NCBI GenBank assembly: GCA_965228695.1
Contig: CBDDIB010000002.1
Span: forward strand, 2,852,001-2,916,000
Origin: JAJFJD01 sp965228695
GTDB taxonomy: Bacteria; Pseudomonadota; Alphaproteobacteria; UBA8366
Direction of reading: 5' to 3'
Length of the DNA: 64,000 bases
The notes below the pieces were generated by a model. That model was not told where the DNA came from and searched no databases. It was given only the letters and a program-made list of their open reading frames with translations. Shown here piece by piece: positions 13,714 to 22,286 of this stretch; position 1 is the stretch's first letter; the number at the start of each line of letters is the position of its first letter. The translations under genes and the position numbers were made by a program.

Positions 13714-15201
13714 TCACTTTTTCGACAGCGACCCAAGGATGCCGCGTAGAATCGCCCGGCCCAGTTGGCTGCCGATCGTCCGCACGACGGATTTTGCGAA
13801 GGCTTCGCCCACGCTTTGGCGCTTCGACCGTCCGCCGGACTTCTTGCTGCGTTCCTCTCGTTTACGCTGTTTTTCCGCGGCCGCTTCCGCCTCCGCTTCT
13901 TCGGCGTCGCGCGCCGTCTCCTCCGCCCGGCGTGTCAGGATTTCGTGCGCCGATTCCCGGTCGATTTCTTCGTCGTAGATACCCGCAACCGGGCTGCGCT
14001 TTAGCGTTTCGGCGCGCTCGTCGTCACCCGCCGGCCCGAGACGGGAGCAGGGGGGCCGGATCAACGTGCGCTGGACGATACCCGGCACGCCGTCCGTATC
14101 GAGCATGGACGTCAAGGCTTCGCCGACGCCGAGTTGGGTGATCACGGTCTCGGTGTCCAGGTCCGGGTTCTGGCGGAAGGTCTGTGCCGCGGTGCGCACC
14201 GCCTTCGCATCCCGGGGCGTGTAGGCGCGCAGCGCATGCTGCACCCGGTTGCCGAGCTGTCCCAGCACCTCGTCCGGCACATCCAACGGATTCTGCGTCA
14301 CGAAGAAGACGCCGACGCCCTTGGAGCGGATCAACCGCACCACCTGAGCGATGCGGTCGATCAGCGCTTTCGGCGCATCGTCGAACAGCAGATGGGCCTC
14401 GTCGAAAAAGAACACGAGCTTCGGTTTGTCGGGATCGCCGACTTCCGGCAATTCCTCGAACAATTCCGAGAGCAGCCACAGCAGAACAGTCCCATAGACT
14501 TGCGGCGTCTCGATCAACCGGTCGGCTGCCAGGATGTTCACGAACCCGCGCCCTTCGTAGGTGGTTCGCATGAGATCGGAGAGCTTCAGCGCCGGTTCGC
14601 CGAAAAAGAGATCGCCGCCTTGCGTTCGGAGCTTCAGAAGCCGGCGTTGTATCGCCCCGACCGAGGCGGCGGAGACATTCCCGTATTCAAGTCCGATGCT
14701 TTTCGCGTTCTCGCCGATGAAGGTGAGCATCGACCGCAGGTCGTCGAGATCGAGCAGAAGCAATCCCTGATCGTCCGCAACTTCGAAGGCGATGAACAGG
14801 ACGCCTTCCTGCGTCTCGTTCAATTCGAGAAGCCGCGAAAGCAGCAACGGCCCCATTTCAGAGATGGTGCTGCGGACCGGATGTCCCTGTTTGCCGAAGA
14901 CATCCCAGAACACGACGGGAGAGGGGTTGAAGTCGTAGTCGTCGAGACCGATCGTCTTGGCCCGTTTGAACAGGAAGTCCTTCGGCTCGCCGGGCTGGCT
15001 CATGCCGGACAGGTCGCCTTTGACGTCGGCCATGAAGACCGGCACGCCTTGTTCGGCGAATCCTTCGGCGAGAATTTGCAGGGTTACGGTCTTGCCCGTT
15101 CCCGTCGCACCCGCGATCAATCCGTGCCGGTTCGCCCGCGACAGTTCCAGGAACTGCTTCTCCGTGCCGGTCCCAATAAACAGTTTGTTCTTATTTTCCA
15201 T
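13714..15201 (-). CDS. HerA-like ATPase (DUF853 family)
   Basis: A 495-residue RecA-fold ATPase. ATG at 15201 has a GGAG ribosome site; GTG at 15213 would add four residues. The Walker A motif GATGTGKT is at residues 31-38; Walker B is LVFFFDEAHLLFDDAPKAL; a conserved VRLIRSKGVGVFFVTQNPLD follows. The C-terminus is a charged Glu/Lys/Arg-rich helical tail (AEAEAAAEKQRKREERSKK) before a hydrophobic-basic end. Family members are bacterial relatives of archaeal HerA; their function is not well defined. It is transcribed in the same direction as the downstream MFS-HAD pair but is separated from it. The YpfJ-type gene ends 56 bp upstream. Confidence 0.88.
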   Translation of the reverse strand: MENKNKLFIGTGTEKQFLELSRANRHGLIAGATGTGKTVTLQILAEGFAEQGVPVFMADVKGDLSGMSQPGEPKDFLFKRAKTIGLDDYDFNPSPVVFWDVFGKQGHPVRSTISEMGPLLLSRLLELNETQEGVLFIAFEVADDQGLLLLDLDDLRSMLTFIGENAKSIGLEYGNVSAASVGAIQRRLLKLRTQGGDLFFGEPALKLSDLMRTTYEGRGFVNILAADRLIETPQVYGTVLLWLLSELFEELPEVGDPDKPKLVFFFDEAHLLFDDAPKALIDRIAQVVRLIRSKGVGVFFVTQNPLDVPDEVLGQLGNRVQHALRAYTPRDAKAVRTAAQTFRQNPDLDTETVITQLGVGEALTSMLDTDGVPGIVQRTLIRPPCSRLGPAGDDERAETLKRSPVAGIYDEEIDRESAHEILTRRAEETARDAEEAEAEAAAEKQRKREERSKKSGGRSKRQSVGEAFAKSVVRTIGSQLGRAILRGILGSLSKK

Positions 15202-15256
15202 GACTATCTCCACACATGCTCAACCGGCATATTTCGAAAAATCGTACATCCTGGCG

Positions 15257-16162
15257 CTACAGGGATCGGGCATTGAAGGTATCGCATTGATCCAAGCGCC
15301 CGCCTTGCAGGCCGCGCTTGAACCAGCGCTGCCGTTGGACCGAACTTCCGTGGGTGAATGAATCGGGCACCACGCGGCCTTGCGCTTGGCGTTGCAGGGT
15401 GTCGTCGCCGATCGCGCTGGCGGCGTTTAGCGCTTCATCCATGTCGCCGCTTTCCAGGATGTTCTTGGCGCGGTCCGCACGATTGGCCCAGACACCGGCG
15501 AAACAGTCCGCCTGCAGTTCCTGGCGCACGGACAAGGCATTTGCCTGCGCCTTCGGAAGGCGGGAGCGGGCATCGTGCACTTTTGCCGAAATGCCGAGCA
15601 ATGTCTGCACGTGATGCCCGACCTCATGCGCGATCACATAGGCCTGGGCGAAATCGCCGGGCGCTTTGACCCGATCCCGGAGTTGCCGGAAGAAATCGAG
15701 GTCGAGATACACTTTCTGGTCGCCCGGACAGTAGAACGGACCGACCGCCGATCCGGCATAGCCGCAGGCGGAGCGCACGCCGCCTGAAAACAGCACGAGC
15801 TTCGGTTCGCGATACGGCCGGTCGAAATTTTCCTTGAATAACCCATGCCAGGCATCTTCGGTATCCGCAAGCACCACCGCGACAAAGTCACGCAGCGGAT
15901 CGGCTCCCGGCTTCTGAGGGGCTTGCTGTGTTGTCGGCGCGCCGCCCGGCGAGCCTTGAAGATCCGATAACAGTTGGCCCGGATCGATTCCGAGAAACAT
16001 CGAGATCAGCACCACCGCGACCAGCCCGACGCCACCGATTCCCGCTCGTTTGCCGACCCGTCGGCGGCCGGTTCCCATGGGGAATCGGATGCCGCCGAAT
16101 CCGCCGCCGCTTCCGCGTTGGTCCTCGATATTCGAGCTTTGCCGCCGTCCGCGCCATTTCAT
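15257..16162 (-). CDS. ypfJ: Membrane-anchored neutral zinc metallopeptidase (YpfJ family)
   Basis: A 301-residue protein of the PF04228 family. ATG at 16162 (MKWRGRRQSSNIEDQRG) is the family's usual beginning; the longer frame from 16219 is not supported. One membrane helix lies at about residues 42-60 (GIGGVGLVAVVLISMFLG). The extracytoplasmic domain contains the cysteine pair near ACGYAGSAVGPFYCPGD, the zinc site AHEVGHHVQ and the glutamate region RQELQADCFAGVW. The terminal part carries FTHGSSVQRQRWF, typical of the family. E. coli YpfJ is poorly characterised; the family is presumed proteolytic from its HExxH site. It is followed by the HerA-like gene on the same strand. Confidence 0.9.
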   Translation of the reverse strand: MKWRGRRQSSNIEDQRGSGGGFGGIRFPMGTGRRRVGKRAGIGGVGLVAVVLISMFLGIDPGQLLSDLQGSPGGAPTTQQAPQKPGADPLRDFVAVVLADTEDAWHGLFKENFDRPYREPKLVLFSGGVRSACGYAGSAVGPFYCPGDQKVYLDLDFFRQLRDRVKAPGDFAQAYVIAHEVGHHVQTLLGISAKVHDARSRLPKAQANALSVRQELQADCFAGVWANRADRAKNILESGDMDEALNAASAIGDDTLQRQAQGRVVPDSFTHGSSVQRQRWFKRGLQGGRLDQCDTFNARSL

Positions 16163-16334
16163 GTCTAGAACGCTCCCAGGTGTACATGAGATGGCCCCAA
16201 TCCCAGCGCATAGTATCACCGCATTCGGTTACCGCACTATGCGCGTGAATTTGTCATAACGACGCATCGGTTTGGTTGGGCGACCTGATTTGGCGCTTAT
16301 TTTCGGTTGAGGGACCTGCGTCGTTGGACGGGAG

Positions 16335-18041
16335 TCAAACGCCCGGCGTATCGATTGCCGTTGCCGGGGAGAAATCGCCGACCGTTGCGCCCTCGGATGC
16401 GTTGCCATTTTGGCCGCCGGACTTCCGGAAGCCTTCGTAGCCCTTGGCCGCAATGTCGTCGCAAACGGCGCGATAGCGGGTCATGCCGCCGGCATAGGGC
16501 ATGAACACGCGCGGTTTGCCCGGCACGTTTGCGCCGAGATACCAGGAGTGTTCCACCGATGGCAACAGGGTGGCGTTCGCGGCGTCGTTGACATGCGCGA
16601 CCCATTTTCCCATGGCCTCGGGGTCAGCCTCGATCCGATCGACATCGTTCTCGCGCATGTGGGCGATGCAATCGGTAACCCATTCGACATGCTGCTCGAT
16701 CGCGACGGGCATATTACACAGGACCGATGGACTGCCGGGGCCGGTGATGGCGAACATGTTGGGGAATCCCGCCACCGCCAAGCCGAGATAGGTTTCGGGG
16801 CCCGCACTCCATGCGTCTTTCAGCGTAACGCCGGCGCGGCCTTGGATGTCGATACTCAGCAGCGGGCCGGTCATCGCGTCGAACCCGGTCGCAAAGACGA
16901 TGACGTCGAGCGGATATTCCCCATCCGCGGTGACGATACCGGTCGGCGTAATGCGCTCGATGGGCGCGGCGCGGACATCGACCAGGGTGACGTTGTCGCG
17001 GTTGAAGGTCTCGAAATAATGCGTGTCGATGGGCGGCCGTTTGGCGGCGTAGGGATGATCGATGTTGGCAAGTATTGCTGCAGTTTCAGGGTCTTTGACG
17101 ACGGAACGAATCTTTTCCTTGAGGAATTCGGCCGCCGTATCGTTCGCCGCCTTGTCGAGCAGCAGGTCGCGGAACGCGGCGCGGAACCGCAGCCCGCCGA
17201 TTTCCCACGCTTTTTCGTAGATCGCCAGCCGTTCCGCCGGGGTCACGTCCGCCACATTCCGGTCGGCGATCCGGAAGGGATGGCCGTTCGGCGTGCTGTG
17301 CATTATCTCGCGGATATCTTCGTGTTTCTCCCGCATGTACCGTTTGAAGTCGTCGCTCAACGGTCCATTGTGCGCGGGGACGCTGTAATTGGGCGTGCGC
17401 TGGAACACGGTGAGGTGGCCGGCCGCGGCGGCGATGACCGGCGCTGCCTGAATTCCGGTCGACCCGGTGCCGATCTGTCCGACGCGCTTTCCGGTGAAGT
17501 CTACGCCGTCATGGGGCCATTGGCCGGTGTGGTGCCAATCCCCGGCAAAGCTATCGAGCCCGGGGATGTCGGGGATATTGGCGGAGGACAGACACCCGAC
17601 CGCCGTGATCAGAAATGTTGCGGTGAATTGGTCGCCCGTTTCCGTCGTGAGGCGCCAGCGGTTCGCGTCCTCGTCGTACCGGGCCGACACGACACGGGTT
17701 TTGAACCGGATATCGCGTTTCAAATCCAGTTTGTCCGCGACATAGTTCAAATAACGCATGATCTCCGGCTGTTCCGGATAGCGCTCGGACCATTCCCATT
17801 CCTCCAAGATCTCCTTCGAGAAGTAGTAGGCATAGGAATGGCTCTCGGAATCGCAGCGGGCACCGGGATAGCGGTTCCAATACCAGGTGCCGCCCACGCC
17901 GTCCGCCGTCTCCAGCACCTGCGCCGAGAGACCCAGACGGTCGCGCAGGCAGTGAAGCTGATACAAGCCCGAGAAACCGGCGCCGATGATCAGCGCGTCG
18001 AAGTCACGTGCCCCGGCGGAGCGGTCGTTTGTGTCCGGCAT
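16335..18041 (-). CDS. Baeyer-Villiger-type flavin monooxygenase
   Basis: A 568-residue class B flavoprotein monooxygenase. The FAD-binding GAGFSG is at residues 20-25; the NADPH-binding GTGSTG is at 191-196. Between them is the Baeyer-Villiger fingerprint FxGxxxHxxxWP, seen here as FAGDWHHTGQWP (165-176). TWYWNRYPGARCDSESHSY near residue 60 is also typical of cyclohexanone and phenylacetone monooxygenases. Such enzymes insert oxygen next to a ketone to give an ester or lactone. It is the last gene of the TetR-controlled operon, behind an AhpD-like protein, a small protein, an SDR and a membrane protein, suggesting a pathway that oxidises an alcohol to a ketone and then to an ester. Confidence 0.93.
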   Translation of the reverse strand: MPDTNDRSAGARDFDALIIGAGFSGLYQLHCLRDRLGLSAQVLETADGVGGTWYWNRYPGARCDSESHSYAYYFSKEILEEWEWSERYPEQPEIMRYLNYVADKLDLKRDIRFKTRVVSARYDEDANRWRLTTETGDQFTATFLITAVGCLSSANIPDIPGLDSFAGDWHHTGQWPHDGVDFTGKRVGQIGTGSTGIQAAPVIAAAAGHLTVFQRTPNYSVPAHNGPLSDDFKRYMREKHEDIREIMHSTPNGHPFRIADRNVADVTPAERLAIYEKAWEIGGLRFRAAFRDLLLDKAANDTAAEFLKEKIRSVVKDPETAAILANIDHPYAAKRPPIDTHYFETFNRDNVTLVDVRAAPIERITPTGIVTADGEYPLDVIVFATGFDAMTGPLLSIDIQGRAGVTLKDAWSAGPETYLGLAVAGFPNMFAITGPGSPSVLCNMPVAIEQHVEWVTDCIAHMRENDVDRIEADPEAMGKWVAHVNDAANATLLPSVEHSWYLGANVPGKPRVFMPYAGGMTRYRAVCDDIAAKGYEGFRKSGGQNGNASEGATVGDFSPATAIDTPGV

Positions 18042-18095
18042 GGCCTTCCGATGTTTCTGGCGCCGTTGGGTTCGAGCCGTACTCTAACGGCCGGG

Positions 18096-18845
18096 CTAAG
18101 GGGCGGCAAACATCACCGGTTTTGTTCGGCGCTCCCACAGCCGCCATGCGAGCAGGATGTTCATCAACACGAACATCGGCACACCGATCATTGGGGCAAT
18201 GGACATGGGGTAGGTGAACACGGCCCGGGCGTCCGGCACGCTGTCGAAGACGTGGAGCGGTCCCGGCAGTCCAAGCTGCAGCAGGACCGGTGCGCCGGGC
18301 ACGATGATGAGCGCGCCGAGTAGGTTCCACAGCATGAAACCGCGCTCGGACATTGTGCCGCTGCGAAGACGGCTGCCGATCCATAGGGCGGAAATGCCGA
18401 AGAGGAGGTCCGGAATGCCGACGAAGAGTTCGAAATACAGTGGAAATTCACCGGAGGCGGTTTTCGCGGCCGTCCCGAGGGCGGCGATCCGCATGGCATG
18501 GAAATACGCGAACCAGTGCAAGGGTGTCGTATCGACGATGCGGCGCAGGCCGTTTCGGACCTCGGCGATCAGCAGAACCGGGACGACGAAGACGGCAACG
18601 GTGATGAGTTGCAGCCACAAACCGGGCAGCCACCGCAAGAGCGCCTCGCAGACATAGAGCCCATAGGCGCCGGCGATGCTGCTGGCGATGCCGTAGGCGA
18701 CGAGCCACAGCAGATAAAGGTAGATCGGGCCGTTGCCGCCCGGCAGCGAATCGCGGCGGCCGCACCGCCAGGCAATGAAGAACAAAAAACCGAACTCGAC
18801 GGCGAGCAGGAAAGGGGTCAGGGATAAGGTCACGGGAATCACCAT
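18096..18845 (-). CDS. Polytopic membrane protein, unknown family
   Basis: A 249-residue protein with about six or seven membrane helices, for example TLSLTPFLLAVEFGFLFFIA, LYLLWLVAYGIASSIAGAYG and WLQLITVAVFVVPVLLIAEV near the N-terminus and MLWNLLGALIIVPGAPVLL and PMIGVPMFVLMNILLAWRLW near the C-terminus. ATG at 18845 overlaps the last 7 bases of the SDR gene, so translation is coupled; a longer frame to 19022 is a shadow of that gene. No transporter motif is recognised. It may help move or sense the substrate of the BVMO-SDR pathway. The family could not be named from sequence. Confidence 0.8.
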   Translation of the reverse strand: MVIPVTLSLTPFLLAVEFGFLFFIAWRCGRRDSLPGGNGPIYLYLLWLVAYGIASSIAGAYGLYVCEALLRWLPGLWLQLITVAVFVVPVLLIAEVRNGLRRIVDTTPLHWFAYFHAMRIAALGTAAKTASGEFPLYFELFVGIPDLLFGISALWIGSRLRSGTMSERGFMLWNLLGALIIVPGAPVLLQLGLPGPLHVFDSVPDARAVFTYPMSIAPMIGVPMFVLMNILLAWRLWERRTKPVMFAAP

Positions 18846-19594
18846 TTCTCGGCAAACGGCCGGATCGTGAGGTCGAAGGCCCAGGTGGACCGGTCCTGAT
18901 GGGCCAGATGAAAGACTTCGTCGGCGATTGCCGCGGGTTTGGCGAAGAAGTCGTCGCGATCGTGCGGCCAGTCTTTCGGCGGCAGCAGCCAGTCGGGGCG
19001 TTGGTCGTCGGGACCGAGCCAAGTGACGTCGATCGCCGCATCGATCGTGACATACCCGACATGGATGCCTTTTGGCCCCAGATCCCGCGCTAACGACTCA
19101 GCCAGGATGCGCTGCGCCGCCTTGGCCGGCGCGAACAGGGCGTATTTCGGGACGCCGCGATGCGATGCGGTATTGCCGGTCACCATGATCACACCCTGCC
19201 CGGCGTCGATCATATCGGGGACCAGATCCCGCGCGAGATGGAGCAGGGCGGTGGTGTTGACGCGGAAGTTGCGCTCCAGGTCGGCGGGGTCGGCATCGAG
19301 GAAGGTATCGAACGTATGCGCGACCGCGTTGTGGACGAGGACCGTCGGCGCGCCCATCGACGACCGGATTTCGGCGACGGTCGACGCGAGCGCCTCGAGG
19401 TCTCCGATATCGCAGATGAAAGCGCGGGACCCGGTGATTTCCCGTTCCAGCCTCTCGAGCCGGTCCCGGTTGCGGGCGATCATCGCCACGCGATACCCGC
19501 CGGCGGCGAACCGACGCGCCAGGGCCGCGCCGGTTGAGTCACCGACGCCGGTAATCACGCAGACCGGCCGCTGGCCGTCGAACGCGGCTATCAT
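18839..19594 (-). CDS. SDR-family oxidoreductase with Phe at the catalytic Tyr position
   Basis: A 251-residue Rossmann-fold protein. ATG at 19594 follows directly from the preceding gene (overlap of four bases). The cofactor motif TGVGDSTGAALARRF is at residues 15-29, and HNAVAH (88-93) takes the place of the NNAG motif. The expected catalytic YxxxK is FAPAK: Phe154 and Lys158, with Ser144 in TASHRG. A nearby Tyr151 is not in YxxxK register. A subgroup of SDRs is known to carry FAxAK, so this may be a natural variant with altered chemistry rather than a dead enzyme. It is the third gene of the TetR-regulated operon. Confidence 0.88.
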   Translation of the reverse strand: MIAAFDGQRPVCVITGVGDSTGAALARRFAAGGYRVAMIARNRDRLERLEREITGSRAFICDIGDLEALASTVAEIRSSMGAPTVLVHNAVAHTFDTFLDADPADLERNFRVNTTALLHLARDLVPDMIDAGQGVIMVTGNTASHRGVPKYALFAPAKAAQRILAESLARDLGPKGIHVGYVTIDAAIDVTWLGPDDQRPDWLLPPKDWPHDRDDFFAKPAAIADEVFHLAHQDRSTWAFDLTIRPFAEKW

Positions 19595-20004
19595 GCCGCG
19601 CTCCTCCGGCCATAGGGCGCGCCGTATTTTGCGTCGTCCCGCCCGGCCTTGCGGACGATGTGGATCGCCTCGTCGACTTCGTAGGTGCGGACCCATTCCA
19701 AACCGCCGGCCCGCATGAGCTTGCTGGAATGCGGAGAGCGGCATTGCCGCCGGTATTCAACCAGCGCCATGCGGCAGGCCTGTCCGCCGAACTCATAGGT
19801 GTATTCGGTGCCGCTATCCGGTACGAACCGGGCGCGGTACAGCTTCCAAAACTGTCCGTCGTGTTCGTAGATGTCGAAGGTCAGTTCGTGCGTATCGTAT
19901 TGCCAATGCCAGACGCCGCTTTCCTCGATCAACGTCCAGTCGGCATAGCGGCTGCCGTCCTCGAAGTTTTCACCGGGACGGACCCATTGCAGGGTGTTGC
20001 GCAT
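19591..20004 (-). CDS. Conserved hypothetical protein
   Basis: A 137-residue soluble protein, rich in Trp, Tyr, Glu and Asp, with a beta-like character: TLQWVRPGENFEDG, then WHWQYDTHELTFDIYEHDG, then TEYTYEFGGQACRMALVEY. I do not recognise the family; the alternating aromatic strands suggest a small beta-barrel or lipocalin/SnoaL-like binder, which is only a guess. ATG at 20004 has a reasonable AGGAGAACGAG ribosome site. Its stop overlaps the SDR start (ATGA junction). It sits between the AhpD-like gene and the SDR gene in the TetR-controlled operon, so it probably shares the pathway. Confidence 0.8.
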   Translation of the reverse strand: MRNTLQWVRPGENFEDGSRYADWTLIEESGVWHWQYDTHELTFDIYEHDGQFWKLYRARFVPDSGTEYTYEFGGQACRMALVEYRRQCRSPHSSKLMRAGGLEWVRTYEVDEAIHIVRKAGRDDAKYGAPYGRRSAA

Positions 20005-20037
20005 GTCTCGTTCTCCTGTTCGAAGGGTCTGTTTTGA

Positions 20038-20592
20038 TTAGCTGGCTTTCTTGAGCGCCGATTTGATCAGGGGCGCGTAGCCTTGCGCCGCCAGCGTCGC
20101 GCCGACATGTTTGAAATACGCGTCGTCGCCTTCGATGCCGAACGCGTCGACGAGCCGGTTCACGTAGTTGAACAGGGCAATGACGTTGATTGCGTCCTCG
20201 ATCGTCTCGTCTTCCCAACCAGCGTCGCGGAGCGTGTCGATATCCGATTGACGGATCGAAGCCGGTTCCTGCGTGACCCGGGTGGCGAAGTCCAAAACCG
20301 CCTGAAGCTTCGCGCCGACGTTGCGCGTATCCGGCCCGGAATCGGCCGTATCCAGGGCATGGAAATCGATATCCAGGGCCGCCAGGGTTGCGGTATGCGC
20401 GCCGAGGCAGAATCCGCAGCCATTCAATTTCGAGACATGGGCGGCGATGATCTCGCGTTCGGCCTGCGTCAAGGCGGAGGGGCCGACCATGACGGTTTCA
20501 ATGAACTGCAGAAGCGGGGCGTACCGGTCCGGTTTCCTGAGGAAGACATCGGCAACGCCTTGGAACGACGTCGAATAGCTTAGGTATGACAT
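20038..20592 (-). CDS. AhpD-like / carboxymuconolactone decarboxylase-family protein
   Basis: A 184-residue alkylhydroperoxidase-like protein of the peroxidase-related subgroup. ATG at 20592 has an AAGGATAT ribosome site 8 bp away, and the operator 20606-20634 lies just upstream; the frame's extension to 20703 would run through that operator. The redox motif is CGFC (Cys59 and Cys62) followed by His66 in GAHTATL. Family members reduce peroxides or are structurally related decarboxylases. It is first in the five-gene TetR-controlled operon that ends with a Baeyer-Villiger monooxygenase, so it may detoxify peroxides formed by uncoupled flavin chemistry. That role is inferred. Confidence 0.9.
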   Translation of the reverse strand: MSYLSYSTSFQGVADVFLRKPDRYAPLLQFIETVMVGPSALTQAEREIIAAHVSKLNGCGFCLGAHTATLAALDIDFHALDTADSGPDTRNVGAKLQAVLDFATRVTQEPASIRQSDIDTLRDAGWEDETIEDAINVIALFNYVNRLVDAFGIEGDDAYFKHVGATLAAQGYAPLIKSALKKAS

Positions 20593-20605
20593 TTCAATAT
20601 CCTTA

Positions 20606-20634
20606 TTTTCATTTCTGAACGATTGATATGAAAT
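20606..20634. promoter_or_regulatory. TetR operator before the AhpD-BVMO operon
   Basis: TTTTCATTTC, 9 central bases, GATATGAAAT: an imperfect palindrome matching the site before tetR at 24 of 29 positions when aligned in opposite orientation. On the minus strand it overlaps the probable -10 box (TATCAA, 20628-20623). Confidence 0.75.
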
Positions 20635-20652
20635 AGCGCAAAAAAATATCAA
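20623..20652 (-). promoter_or_regulatory. Probable sigma70 promoter of the AhpD-BVMO operon
   Basis: Minus strand: TTGATA (20652-20647), 18-nt spacer, TATCAA (20628-20623). The -10 box lies inside the operator. Confidence 0.5.
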
Positions 20653-21227
20653 ATCGCGGATAGGGCCGTGTCGAGATGGCGTTTGATATGGGCGTCGCTG
20701 CATCCGGTGCGCAGCAGCATCCCGAGGGTGTAGGCGGTGGTCGTCAGGAATTCGGCAAGCGCACGCGGGTCGGCCGCCGGGTCGATGTCGCCCGCGCGCT
20801 GGCCTTCTTCGAGCCGCGATTCAAAGGCGTCGCGAAACTGCGCCATATGGGACTGGACGCGTTCCGCCGCGTCGCTGTCGTGCGGAGCCAATTCGACGGC
20901 GGTGTTGCACATCATGCAGCCGACGCGGCCGTCGACCGTTTGCAGCATTCCGAATAGTTGTTTGAACGCGCGGCGAATTGCCGGTTTGGCCGGGCCGGGA
21001 CGTTTTAGTTCCTCGATGACCGGTGCGGTGACCGTTTCGCGGTAGCGGTCGAGCGAGGCGAGGAACAGTCCGTGCTTGTTGTCGAACACTTCGTAGAGGC
21101 CGTAATAATTCACGCCGGTTCGGGCGACCAGGTCGCGGATCGACGTGTCGTGATATCCCTTGGACCAGAACAGGTGCATCGCCTTGTCCAACGCGTCGTC
21201 CGGGTCGAATTCCTTGGGCCGGGCCAT
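20649..21227 (-). CDS. TetR/AcrR-family repressor
   Basis: A 192-residue regulator. The DNA-binding domain is at residues 8-55: ALDKAMHLFWSKGYHDTSIR then DLVARTGVNYYGLYEVFDNKHGLF, the canonical TetR helix-turn-helix ending in the YxxFxxK region. The ligand domain (about 70-192) includes GRVGCMMCNTAVELA, in which the two cysteines resemble other TetR proteins of this subgroup. The gene is transcribed in the same direction as the AhpD-BVMO operon, whose first gene starts 56 bp past its stop. Matching palindromes lie before the operon (20606-20634) and before tetR itself (21237-21265), so it should repress both. Confidence 0.93.
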   Translation of the reverse strand: MARPKEFDPDDALDKAMHLFWSKGYHDTSIRDLVARTGVNYYGLYEVFDNKHGLFLASLDRYRETVTAPVIEELKRPGPAKPAIRRAFKQLFGMLQTVDGRVGCMMCNTAVELAPHDSDAAERVQSHMAQFRDAFESRLEEGQRAGDIDPAADPRALAEFLTTTAYTLGMLLRTGCSDAHIKRHLDTALSAI

Positions 21228-21236
21228 GATTTGCTC

Positions 21237-21265
21237 ATTTCATATCGAATGTTCTGAAATGAAAT
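21237..21265. promoter_or_regulatory. TetR operator before tetR (autoregulation)
   Basis: ATTTCATATC, 9 central bases, GAAATGAAAT. It overlaps the -10 box of the tetR promoter, the geometry of a repressor site. Confidence 0.75.
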
Positions 21266-21289
21266 AGGCGTAGGGTCGGTCCGTGTCAA
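21261..21289 (-). promoter_or_regulatory. Sigma70 promoter of tetR
   Basis: Minus strand: TTGACA (21289-21284), 17-nt spacer, TATTTC (21266-21261). The -35 box is a perfect consensus. Confidence 0.65.
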
Positions 21290-21375
21290 GGGCACCTGCG
21301 GGGCCGTGGTGATTGGCCCACAAACCGCGCCCGTGCTTATACTCGTGGTTCTCACGAGACCGAGGATGATCCGCG

Positions 21376-22275
21376 ATGAAAGTAACGTTGTTGGGCACCG
21401 GCAGCCCGGTGCCGTCCCTCAAGCGCGCGTCGGCCGGGTACATGGTGCAGACCGGCGACGACGTGATCCTGATCGATCATGGGCCGGGAACGTTTCAGCG
21501 CATGATGCAGGCGGGCGTGTCCGCGACCGACGTGAGCCATGTCTTCTTCTCGCACCTGCATTTCGACCATTGTCTCGATTTCGTCCGCTTGTTCCTGAAC
21601 CGCTGGGACATCAGCCCGCCGGGCACGCCGGCGTTGAAGGTGTTCGGTCCGCCCGGTCTCAACCATTTCGTCGAACGCCTGTTCGGCGAGGACGGTGCGT
21701 TCAAATTCGACCTGACCGCACGGACGAACCACGCCAACAGCCTTAGCATCTACGAGGGCCGGGGCGGGACGCCGCCGCGGCCATGGCCGGAAGCGGAGAT
21801 CACCGAAGTCGGCGAGACCGATGTGATCGAAGGCAGCGATTGGTCGATCCGGCTCGCCAATGTCCCGCATCATCAGCCGTATCTGGTGTGCTATGGCGTC
21901 CGTCTCGAGGCGGATGGCGGAATCTTCGCCTACTCCAGCGACATCACGCTGCCGCCGGAGAAATCGCCGGCGAGGCCGCTCTATTCCCTCGCACAGGACG
22001 CCGACTTGCTGGTGCACTATCTCAACTCGTTCAACGTCGCGCGCGAACTCGCCCCGGGCGAGGGTGCGGCCGCGGCGCGCACGAAACAGCAGGCGATCGG
22101 CGAGCTGGCCCGCGATTGTAGCGTCAAGACATTGGTGACCTCGCATCATGGGCCGTTGATCGATACGGACGGCGTGCGCGAGCGGGTCATCGCCGACATC
22201 GCCGCCGTCTACGACGGCCGGCTCATCTGGGGCGAGGATCTGATGAGCTTTGAGATCGGCGAGGGAGCGGCATAG
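21376..22275 (+). CDS. MBL-fold metallohydrolase
   Basis: A 299-residue metallo-beta-lactamase-fold protein of the RNase Z/arylsulfatase-like branch. The N-terminus VTLLGTGSPVPSLKRASAG is typical. The metal site SHLHFDH lies at residues 59-65 (His60, His62, Asp64, His65), with further ligands likely in NVPHHQP, in YSSDITLP and in the C-terminal TSHHGP. The substrate is unknown; relatives include RNases, sulfatases and lactonases. ATG at 21376 has only a weak ribosome site. It is convergent with the MFS transporter gene, with 11 bp between the stops, and divergent from tetR, but with no visible link to the TetR operon. Confidence 0.88.
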   Translation: MKVTLLGTGSPVPSLKRASAGYMVQTGDDVILIDHGPGTFQRMMQAGVSATDVSHVFFSHLHFDHCLDFVRLFLNRWDISPPGTPALKVFGPPGLNHFVERLFGEDGAFKFDLTARTNHANSLSIYEGRGGTPPRPWPEAEITEVGETDVIEGSDWSIRLANVPHHQPYLVCYGVRLEADGGIFAYSSDITLPPEKSPARPLYSLAQDADLLVHYLNSFNVARELAPGEGAAAARTKQQAIGELARDCSVKTLVTSHHGPLIDTDGVRERVIADIAAVYDGRLIWGEDLMSFEIGEGAA

Positions 22276-22286
22276 GGGCCGACCCG

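Noticed and set aside
16410..18323. A 637-codon plus-strand open frame across the BVMO gene
   Set aside because: Antisense shadow; the minus-strand gene has full enzyme motifs.
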